The position numbers and the translations under genes are program-made. The notes beneath the pieces are model-generated. The model had not been told where the DNA came from, did no database searches, and worked only from the letters and a program-made list of their open reading frames with translations. A DNA stretch of 11,659 bases from Muribaculaceae bacterium (GTDB lineage Bacteria; Bacteroidota; Bacteroidia; Bacteroidales; Muribaculaceae), in NCBI GenBank assembly GCA_009775535.1, contig VSPW01000042.1:1-11659 (forward strand), read 5' to 3'. This document shows positions 1-6,255 of this stretch, piece by piece. The stretch's first letter is position 1, and every line of letters begins with the position of its first letter.

Positions 1-180
1 CATCCCCTCGCCAGAAGGAGAGAGGAGAATGACTAATGCCCATCTCAAAGTTTTGCACTTCGATTTGGAATCTTCATTTCAAATAAAGCCTCCTTTTGTT
101 TTTAAACGCTTTTCAATAATTTGTGGCCATTAATAAGATTATTGTAGATGCTTTCAATGTCTGCTGCGTCAGGACAGGCA
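1..180. other. AT-rich region without a convincing gene, downstream of the acyltransferase
   Basis: No clear gene is visible. The stretch is more AT-rich than the coding DNA beside it. At 3-26 there is an imperfect hairpin (10-bp arms with two mismatches around an AGAA loop) that may be the edge of a repeat or of a terminator. On the minus strand a strong Shine-Dalgarno-like AAGGAGG lies at 89-95, 11 nt before an ATG at 77-75 that opens only ten codons (stop at 47-45). It could be a leader peptide for a gene beyond the left edge, but strong Shine-Dalgarno sites are unusual in Bacteroidetes and the meaning is uncertain. A minus-strand frame running from 227 to 102 overlaps the acyltransferase end and is discussed as a finding. 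Confidence 0.4.
3..26. repeat. Imperfect inverted repeat at the left edge
   Basis: Arms 3-12 and 17-26 pair at eight of ten positions around the tetraloop AGAA (mismatches 10/19 and 6/23). The arms are pyrimidine- and purine-rich. It resembles the short intergenic hairpin repeats found in many genomes, or a terminator for a gene ending beyond the left edge. Only one copy is visible, so repeat status is inferred. Confidence 0.3.
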
Positions 181-1326
181 TCATTTAACCAATATCCTGG
201 TAATCCTGTTTGCAGACAACACCCATGTCAAAATTCCGGCCGTTACAGATACGGAAACCGCCATGCCTAATATCCGCAACAGGTATGGCATCCCATCCAC
301 ATCAAACACATCATAAAATACCATCACAAAAAAGAAATGGCATAAGTACACCCCGAATGTAAGGGAGGCTACACGCCCCACCCACGGCCTCCACAGCCCT
401 GACGGAAGACGTTGCATAAAGACGAATACAGGTACCGTCATCATGGACACATTAATGCCTGTAAAGAGCCATACAATCTCAAGATAGGCATAGTCGCCAG
501 GGTAGATGCTTTGCAGCCAAATATACCCGCCGGCGGTTATGGAATACCCTACAAAAAACATCGGTATGAAAACGGCTGACATCTTCTTCATGCCCCAATC
601 CAATGGATAGCATTTAAGGTAGTAGGCCAATATGATGTAGCCGATAAAGCCTGACACATAATGGAACGTGGAAAACACATTCCAGTCACATCCTCCGAAT
701 ATGTCATAGTTGCCATAGTTTCCGGCATATCCCATTGCCGGTGCCAACAGCCTGATATATGGGATGAACAATGTGGCAAACCACAACCCTAGGAATGTAA
801 GCATGTCCTTCTTTGAAGCATGCTTCAACCATGACCCGACAACAGGCATGACCAGGTAAAGCCCCACCAACATGTAAAGATACCATAACGGAGTTGTATC
901 AAAATTGAAATTGAGTACCCAGGACCACAACCTGCCCACAAGAACGTCAGGGGTATACGCAGAAAGGTCTACTGATGGATTGGCTGAACCAGACCCACTA
1001 CCGGTGAAATACAGGTACGCCATTACCGGCAAAAGCAGCGACCAGGCCACCAGAGGCCATGCGATACGCCCCACCCTCCTTCGGTAGAACGATGCCATGG
1101 GGCATCCATCTGGCAACGGCAGCAGAAGCACACCGGTGATCATTACAAACAATGGAACGCTCGGACGCATAAGGCTTCCTACCAGCGTACCAGTCAGGAA
1201 CGCCTCCCTGTCAGCCCCGAATTCAGCGACAAATCCGTCGCTGCAATGGGACACCACCACCATAGCGCACGCCAATATCCTCAAGACGTCCACCCACGCC
1301 ACACGGCCGTTATCCACAGTATACAT
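181..1326 (-). CDS. Acyltransferase-3 family integral membrane protein
   Basis: This is a membrane acyltransferase of the OafA/WecH type (acyltransferase family 3), which moves acetyl or other acyl groups onto surface sugars or other exported molecules. The protein is about 381 residues, normal for the family. Near the N-terminus it has the family hallmark of an Arg and a His ten residues apart (R18 and H29 counted from the upstream TTG), within RILACAMVVVSH, followed by basic FYRRR after the second membrane segment. Around ten hydrophobic segments are visible along the chain, and it ends in a short basic tail (RITRILVK). I chose the ATG at 1326-1324; an in-frame TTG two codons upstream (1332-1330) gives a slightly longer form, but the ATG is the more natural start. 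It follows the glycogen operon but is separated from it by a hairpin, so it may be a separate unit. The substrate cannot be told from sequence. Confidence 0.88.
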   Translation of the reverse strand: MYTVDNGRVAWVDVLRILACAMVVVSHCSDGFVAEFGADREAFLTGTLVGSLMRPSVPLFVMITGVLLLPLPDGCPMASFYRRRVGRIAWPLVAWSLLLPVMAYLYFTGSGSGSANPSVDLSAYTPDVLVGRLWSWVLNFNFDTTPLWYLYMLVGLYLVMPVVGSWLKHASKKDMLTFLGLWFATLFIPYIRLLAPAMGYAGNYGNYDIFGGCDWNVFSTFHYVSGFIGYIILAYYLKCYPLDWGMKKMSAVFIPMFFVGYSITAGGYIWLQSIYPGDYAYLEIVWLFTGINVSMMTVPVFVFMQRLPSGLWRPWVGRVASLTFGVYLCHFFFVMVFYDVFDVDGMPYLLRILGMAVSVSVTAGILTWVLSANRITRILVK

Positions 1327-1341
1327 ATGCAATATAAATTA

Positions 1342-1380
1342 ATATGGAGGCGTGGCATACATGCTGCCGCGCCTCCATAT
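1342..1380 (-). terminator. Strong hairpin, probable terminator of the glycogen operon
   Basis: Arms 1342-1352 and 1370-1380 (ATATGGAGGCG and its complement) pair perfectly over 11 bp. After one weak or mismatched pair (1353/1369), GGCA at 1354-1357 pairs with TGCC at 1365-1368, leaving a 7-nt loop. It begins 17 bp after the stop codon of the GH57 gene and ends 16 bp before the acyltransferase ATG. On the transcribed strand the stem is followed by an AT-rich TTAATTTATATT rather than a clean U tract, so termination may be partial. It could instead be an mRNA-stabilising 3' end or a structure limiting acyltransferase expression. Confidence 0.6.
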
Positions 1381-1396
1381 CTATTATCTTGTCCTG

Positions 1397-2794
1397 TTAT
1401 TTTTCTTCCGGTTTAGACTTGCGGCCACGCTTTTTGGATGCCGGCTTCTCTTCTTTGTCGGCAGGCTTTTCCCTAAGCTTGTGCTCCTCGTTGTAATGCT
1501 CAATATTTGTACGCATCGAGGCCACTTCCTTGTTAAGGGTCTCAATCTCACGTGCCTGGTTACGTATAGTGGTAAGGAGCGAATTGAGTTCCTCGTTCTC
1601 GATAGAAAGCGGATATTGCTCCTCTACACGTACTATGAAATCGGCCAGGACGTTCATATAATTGGTAAATGCCTGGAAAGGTGTCTCATATGGGCTGAAA
1701 CGGCTATGCATCTCACCATCGGCCAGATGTTTTGTCGACATATAGAACAGATGGTCGGATGCCTGCAGATAGTACCAGTCCTGCTTCAGGCGGCGGTCAT
1801 CACAGAGACGTACGCGCTCTGCTACAGAGTACAGCTTGCTGAAAGCCTCATTCTGCAATTTGTTACCGAGCCATGCGGAAGTATCGCGGGCCTCATCCGC
1901 CCATGAGATCGGGAACGGCACAGAAAGCTCGCCAACAGGCTTAAGCTTTGAGATGGCTTCGGATGGGGTGCAGAACTCTATGCCGCGCTCAGCAGCAAAA
2001 CGTGGAAGCGCGGAAAGGAACTGGAGTATTCCCGTCTGCTGCGACTGCAGTTCGCCGAATGTCTCAAGCCCCATGGACAAGTTGACAATCTGCTCCTCCA
2101 TTGGAGTGGATGCGATCCAATCGATATACTTATCTGCGGTGAGGGGATATGCGTCCCACGATGTATCGCCGAAACGGAACGCGATGTCATCGCTGAGCTT
2201 TGAATTTTTAAGGAGTATCTTGAGCTTGGGTGCAGACGCTGCACAATATACATAATTAGGCGACTTCCATCCGAGGATATGCTTTGCGCCCTCGGTTATC
2301 ACACCCTTATACCCCATGGCCAGTATCTGCGGCGCTATCTCATCGCTGTACACAAGCTCTGTATTGCGGAACACTTTCGGACGTACACCGAAAAGAGCGT
2401 TAAGCTTTTCGTCATGCACCTTTACCTGTTCGGCAAACTCTTCCGGATCGGCGAGCGATGCCAGCGAATGGGCATATGTCTCAGCCAGGAACTCTACCTT
2501 CCCTGTATCGGCAAGGCGCTTCAGCAGGTCGATCATTTCAGGAACATACTGTTCAAACTGCTCAATGGCCACACCTGTGATCGACACCGCGCAACGGAAC
2601 GCACCGTTTGACTCTTCAATCATCTTCAGGAGGGTCTTTGCGGCAGGGATGTATGCCCTTTCCGCTATGCGTGTGACAATCTCGTCATTCTGGAAATCGT
2701 CATAATAATAATGGTCATTGCCTATATCAAAAAAGCGGTAACGTTTTAGGCGGAATGGCTGGTGTATCTGGAAATAGAAACTTATTGCCTTCAT
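1397..2794 (-). CDS. GH57 family alpha-amylase / glucanotransferase-like enzyme
   Basis: This is a cytoplasmic glycoside hydrolase family 57 protein, a retaining enzyme family acting on alpha-1,4 or alpha-1,6 glucans (amylase, 4-alpha-glucanotransferase or branching enzyme). It has 465 residues and no signal peptide. It starts with the family's FYFQIHQP strand (residues 6-13, HQP motif). FRNTEL at 142-147 is a good candidate for the region carrying the nucleophile Glu (E146), FGDTSWDAY at 208-216 for the region of the acid/base Asp, and MGLETFGE at 241-248 for the conserved region that follows; these assignments are by position and motif only. Residues about 400-440 look like a coiled coil, and about 440-465 form a charged Lys/Glu-rich tail with KKRGRKSK. 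It is the last gene of a tight three-gene glycogen operon, 51 bp after the glycosyltransferase. The exact reaction is not certain: hydrolysis, transfer and branching are all possible. Confidence 0.9.
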   Translation of the reverse strand: MKAISFYFQIHQPFRLKRYRFFDIGNDHYYYDDFQNDEIVTRIAERAYIPAAKTLLKMIEESNGAFRCAVSITGVAIEQFEQYVPEMIDLLKRLADTGKVEFLAETYAHSLASLADPEEFAEQVKVHDEKLNALFGVRPKVFRNTELVYSDEIAPQILAMGYKGVITEGAKHILGWKSPNYVYCAASAPKLKILLKNSKLSDDIAFRFGDTSWDAYPLTADKYIDWIASTPMEEQIVNLSMGLETFGELQSQQTGILQFLSALPRFAAERGIEFCTPSEAISKLKPVGELSVPFPISWADEARDTSAWLGNKLQNEAFSKLYSVAERVRLCDDRRLKQDWYYLQASDHLFYMSTKHLADGEMHSRFSPYETPFQAFTNYMNVLADFIVRVEEQYPLSIENEELNSLLTTIRNQAREIETLNKEVASMRTNIEHYNEEHKLREKPADKEEKPASKKRGRKSKPEEK

Positions 2795-2845
2795 ATCTTA
2801 GAGTCTGTTATTGGTTTTTATGGTTATGGTTAAATTAAAGGTCTG

Positions 2846-4108
2846 TCATGACCAGCCGAGGACACGCTTGTAAAGGTCGATCACTTTTTTCCCGGCCTTG
2901 TCCCAGGTTATCTGGTTCACTTCCCTGAGTCCGTCTTCGCGCAGCTGCTCATACATGGCAGGATATGTGACTATGGCATGTATGGCATCGGCCATCGCAT
3001 CGATGTCCCAATAGTCTGTCTTTATCACATTGTCGAGGATCTCGGCACATCCGCTCTGCTTCGATATTATCGACGGGACGCCCATCTGCATGGCCTCCAG
3101 CGGTGAAATGCCGAATGGCTCTGACACTGACGGCATGATGTAGACATCGGATGCCTTAAGCATCTCATACACCTGCTTGCCTTTCTGGAATCCGGGGAAA
3201 TGGAAACGGTCGGCGATTCCGCGCTCTGCAGCGAGATTGATCATCTTGTCCATCATATCGCCGCTGCCCGCCATGACGAAACGGACATTATGGTTGTTCT
3301 TAAGCACCTTTGCTGCCGCTTCCACGAAATATTCAGGGCCTTTCTGCATTGTGATGCGCCCGAGGAATGTCACGACCTTCTCCTTCGGCTTGTCAACCTG
3401 CACATCAAGGAGTTCCTGGCTCAATGGCACGACTGCATTGTGGACTGTGGTCACTTTAGCCGGGTCGATACCGTATTTCTCTATCACTGTCTGGCGTGTA
3501 AGGTTTGATACAGTGATTATATGGTCGGCATTCATCATGCCATCGCGCTCTATGCCGAATACAGTGGGGTTGACGTTGCCCCTTGAACGGTCATAATCTG
3601 TGGCGTGAACATGGATCACAAGCGGTTTTCCTGTGACCTGTTTTGCATGTATGCCGGCAGGGTATGTGAGCCAGTCATGCGAATGTATTATATCGAAATC
3701 GATTGTACGGGCAATGACCCCTGCCATTATTGAATAGTTGTTGATCTCTTCAAGCAGGTTGTCGGGATACCGTCCGGAGAACTCTATCGCACCGAGGTCA
3801 TTGGTGCGCATATAGTTGAAGTCGGCATATATATGGTCACGTAGGCGGAAATACAGGTCAGGGTCCATAAGTTTTCCGATACGGGACTCGACATATTCAC
3901 GGTCGACATCGCGCCAGGCCACCGGCACTTGCGATGCACCGATTATATTCGCAAACGATTTGTCCTCATCACCGAATGGTTTCGGTATGACAAATGTGAT
4001 GTCCATGTCGCCACACTCCCACATTCCTTTAGTGAGACCATAGCTGGCAGTTCCTAGACCACCGAGGATGTGAGGCGGGAATTCCCAGCCAAACATTAAA
4101 GCTTTCAT
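2846..4108 (-). CDS. GT4-type glycosyltransferase, probable glycogen/starch synthase-like
   Basis: This is a cytoplasmic GT-B glycosyltransferase of 420 residues. The N-terminal half opens with MFGWEFPPHILGGLGT (residues 5-20), a glycine-rich loop like that of glycogen/starch synthases (KxGGL-type), and contains IIHSHDW at 140-146. The C-terminal half has FLGRITMQKG at 248-257, with R251 and K256 in the donor phosphate-binding positions, and EPFGISPLE at 330-338, the E-X7-E motif of retaining GT-B enzymes. It would add glucose from ADP- or UDP-glucose to an alpha-1,4 glucan; the donor is not evident. Its place between a debranching enzyme and a GH57 enzyme supports a glycogen role. The ATG at 4108 gives an N-terminus that begins directly with the first beta strand (MKALMFGW). 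It ends 51 bp before the GH57 start. Confidence 0.9.
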   Translation of the reverse strand: MKALMFGWEFPPHILGGLGTASYGLTKGMWECGDMDITFVIPKPFGDEDKSFANIIGASQVPVAWRDVDREYVESRIGKLMDPDLYFRLRDHIYADFNYMRTNDLGAIEFSGRYPDNLLEEINNYSIMAGVIARTIDFDIIHSHDWLTYPAGIHAKQVTGKPLVIHVHATDYDRSRGNVNPTVFGIERDGMMNADHIITVSNLTRQTVIEKYGIDPAKVTTVHNAVVPLSQELLDVQVDKPKEKVVTFLGRITMQKGPEYFVEAAAKVLKNNHNVRFVMAGSGDMMDKMINLAAERGIADRFHFPGFQKGKQVYEMLKASDVYIMPSVSEPFGISPLEAMQMGVPSIISKQSGCAEILDNVIKTDYWDIDAMADAIHAIVTYPAMYEQLREDGLREVNQITWDKAGKKVIDLYKRVLGWS

Positions 4109-4132
4109 TGCGGTAGCAGAGTTTATAAGGTT

Positions 4133-4169
4133 TCCTTTCCATCCGCAGCATATGGGAGGCCGGAAAGGA
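4133..4169 (-). other. Intergenic hairpin between the debranching enzyme and the glycosyltransferase
   Basis: TCCTTTCC-type arms at 4133-4140 and 4162-4169 pair over 8 bp, with a possible inner TCC/GGA pairing in the loop. It fills much of the 69-bp gap between two genes expected to be co-transcribed, so it could set relative expression or mRNA decay. No U tract follows, so it is not a convincing terminator. Confidence 0.3.
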
Positions 4170-4177
4170 TTCAGTTA

Positions 4178-6121
4178 TTAGACATTCAGTTTCTTTAATG
4201 TACGTAGTGTACGCAACACTTCCGCCACATTTGTGGCATGTGAGATGGCGCCGCGCCCCTGGAACGGCGGGTTGCCGTCATAGAGCTGCGACAGTGAGCC
4301 TATACAGCCTTGCGACATTTCATCTTCAAAGCCAATCAGCATCCGGTCTATGTAGCTTATGCCGCTCATACCGAATACGCGCAGGTAGGCATCGGCATAG
4401 AACCCTATAAGCCATGGACGTGCCGGGCCCTGGTGCAATGCCATCTCCCGTTCCTCGGGTGATCCGAGATAGAACGGACGGTAGCCGTAGCTCTTTGGCG
4501 ACAGTGTACGCAAGCCCTTGGGGGTAAGGAGTTCGCGGGTGACCACATCAAGCACACGCTTACGCTGACGCCTGTCCAGCGGCGAATAGTCCAGGCCGAT
4601 GGCCACCGCCATATTCGGACGTACTGAAGGGTCGGCGTATGAACCGTTCACGTAGTCGTACAGGTATCCGTAGTCGTTCAGGAACATGTCGACAAATGCA
4701 GGCTTTATCTTTTCTGCCGTATCCAGCCATGCCTGCCTGCGTGCGGCCATGGCATCGTCTCCTTCAGTCAGCGATGCTGCAAACATAAGGGCATTGTACC
4801 ACATGGCGTTGAATTCCACCAGGTATCCTGAGCGTGGTATGACCGGACGCCCGTTCAGCGCGGAGTTCATCCATGACACGGGTGATGTCTCTCCCATCGT
4901 GGAAAGCATGCCGTTTGCATCGACACGCAGGTTGGGGTGCGAATTGCCGAGTATCGCGTCCACTACTGTCGATACGAATCCGGCATACATTTTGGCCGCG
5001 GCTTCCATTCCCTGGCTTTTCGCATATTGCTGCACAGCCCATACACCCCAAAGCGGTATGTCGGGAAGGTCTATACCGGCAATGCGGCGTGAGGTCTCGC
5101 CAGTGTCAAAGTAGCGAATGAGGGCCTTTGATATTGTGGCCATTATATCCTCAAAGTCCTTCACATGGTCAATGGCCAGGGTAAGGCCGGGCAGCGACAT
5201 CATGGTATTGCGGGCCAGCACTACCCCCCACGGGTAGCCTGAAATTATGAACTCATCGTTGCGGTCCTTTAGATAGAACTGCTTGGCGGCGTTCTTGAGG
5301 CAGTTGTAGAATGATGTACGCGCTGTACGTGTGGCAATCTCTTTGTCGTACATCCTGGAAAGTGAACGTGGCGACACTTCCGACACGCCTGCCGAGAATA
5401 TTATAGACTCGCCTTTCTTGATGGGTATCTGGAAATATCCAGGCACCCACAGGTCCTCACTATATGGCACACCCCGTTCGAGGTCCTTCACGTATTCGAT
5501 GCCGTTGTACCAGTTGGGTGCGGAAACCCATTCCGGCTTGCGGCTGAACTGCATGTAGAGAGTTGGGAATCCGTCGTACAGGCATGATGCCACTCCATTG
5601 TCGACAGGTATTATGTTGCTGTTTATGGAATCGTTGGCCACACACAGCGCGTTGCTCTCACGGAATGCGAGGAATGGCCGGAACTGTAGCATTGTAGGTG
5701 AATGGGCCTCTACAAGGGTGTAGCGTATAAGTATCCTGTTTTCATGGGATATGAACATCTTCTCCTTTGTGAGGATGACACCGCCTACGCGATATGTGGT
5801 ACGGGGCACGCTTTCGCAGTCGAACTCGCGGATATATTTGTGTCCGTTGGGGCTGTATACACCACCGCGGTAACGGTGGATGCCGAGGTTGAAGGGCGCA
5901 CCGTGCTGGATTACGGTCTCGTCAAGCGAAGACAGCAGGACATACGATTTATTGTCAAGCTCGGGAATGGGTATTACCAACAGCCCGTGCTGCTTCCGTG
6001 TGTTACATTCAACGACAGTGGTACAGTGATAAGCCCCTGCCTGATTTGTACGCAGCATTTCCTTTGGAAGCGACTGCTCGAGATTAATCATCAGGTTCTT
6101 ATCAAACTTTAAATAACTCAT
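4178..6121 (-). CDS. Glycogen debranching enzyme homologue (amylo-alpha-1,6-glucosidase, GH133-like), altered active site
   Basis: This 647-residue cytoplasmic protein matches the archaeal-type bacterial glycogen debranching enzyme family in length and layout. Residues about 20-240 form the N-terminal beta-rich domain (AGAYHCTTVVECNTRKQHGLL at its start) and about 270-640 the (alpha/alpha)6 barrel (GYPW at 295-298, MMSLPGLTL at 307-315, VEFNAMWYNAL at 435-445, DGNPPF near 615-620). The start matches the family opening MSYLKFDK. Several sites where the family usually has acids or aromatics differ: ARNT at 303-306 instead of the usual RD-T, SLSQLYDG at 609-616 with Gln612 where a general-base Glu is expected, and HQGPARPW at 563-570 where TxWPW is usual. 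The reading frame is intact and codon use looks normal, so this is not a decayed pseudogene. It may be inactive, glycan-binding or regulatory. It is the first gene of the glycogen operon, 69 bp ahead of the glycosyltransferase. Family assignment is firm; enzymatic activity is not. Confidence 0.87.
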   Translation of the reverse strand: MSYLKFDKNLMINLEQSLPKEMLRTNQAGAYHCTTVVECNTRKQHGLLVIPIPELDNKSYVLLSSLDETVIQHGAPFNLGIHRYRGGVYSPNGHKYIREFDCESVPRTTYRVGGVILTKEKMFISHENRILIRYTLVEAHSPTMLQFRPFLAFRESNALCVANDSINSNIIPVDNGVASCLYDGFPTLYMQFSRKPEWVSAPNWYNGIEYVKDLERGVPYSEDLWVPGYFQIPIKKGESIIFSAGVSEVSPRSLSRMYDKEIATRTARTSFYNCLKNAAKQFYLKDRNDEFIISGYPWGVVLARNTMMSLPGLTLAIDHVKDFEDIMATISKALIRYFDTGETSRRIAGIDLPDIPLWGVWAVQQYAKSQGMEAAAKMYAGFVSTVVDAILGNSHPNLRVDANGMLSTMGETSPVSWMNSALNGRPVIPRSGYLVEFNAMWYNALMFAASLTEGDDAMAARRQAWLDTAEKIKPAFVDMFLNDYGYLYDYVNGSYADPSVRPNMAVAIGLDYSPLDRRQRKRVLDVVTRELLTPKGLRTLSPKSYGYRPFYLGSPEEREMALHQGPARPWLIGFYADAYLRVFGMSGISYIDRMLIGFEDEMSQGCIGSLSQLYDGNPPFQGRGAISHATNVAEVLRTLRTLKKLNV

Positions 6122-6167
6122 GTCAATATAGGTTCTTAGTTTGTTTTCAGTTGATTTATTTAAGGTG

Positions 6168-6183
6168 TTACGAATATACGTAA
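6168..6183. promoter_or_regulatory. Operator-like near-perfect palindrome upstream of the glycogen operon
   Basis: TTACGAATATACGTAA is a 16-mer palindrome with a single mismatched pair (6173/6178), giving TTACG-N6-CGTAA half sites. It lies 46-62 bp upstream of the debranching enzyme ATG, in a 134-bp gap. On the minus strand it contains TATATTCG, one base off the Bacteroidetes -7 consensus TAnnTTTG, although no -33 TTTG sits at the usual distance. A dimeric repressor such as a LacI-type sugar regulator binding over the promoter is a reasonable inference; no regulator gene is in the window. Confidence 0.4.
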
Positions 6184-6237
6184 AGTGGTGGATTCGGGGA
6201 TGTTTCCGATGTAATATTTAATTAAATTTAACCATTC

Positions 6238-6250
6238 GCCGTTACACGGC
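6238..6250 (-). terminator. Short hairpin just after the CotH gene, weak terminator candidate
   Basis: GCCGT at 6238-6242 and ACGGC at 6246-6250 pair perfectly around a 3-nt loop, 5 bp downstream of the CotH stop codon. On the transcribed strand it is followed by GAATGGTTAAATTTAATT, AT-rich but not a clean U run. It would help separate the CotH unit from the glycogen operon. Confidence 0.4.
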
Positions 6251-6255
6251 TAGAA

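Noticed and set aside
1352..1906. 184-codon plus-strand frame opposite the GH57 gene, starting with hydrophobic residues that look like a membrane segment
   Set aside because: The hydrophobic start is the complement of the Lys/Glu-rich GH57 tail; the GH57 frame has family motifs and the antisense one has none.
5223..5228. Six-C run in the debranching enzyme gene as a possible frameshift explaining the odd GYPWGVVLARNT segment
   Set aside because: The spacing from GYPW to the Arg-Asn-Thr and on to SLPGLTL fits the family without any insertion or deletion, so the changes look like substitutions.
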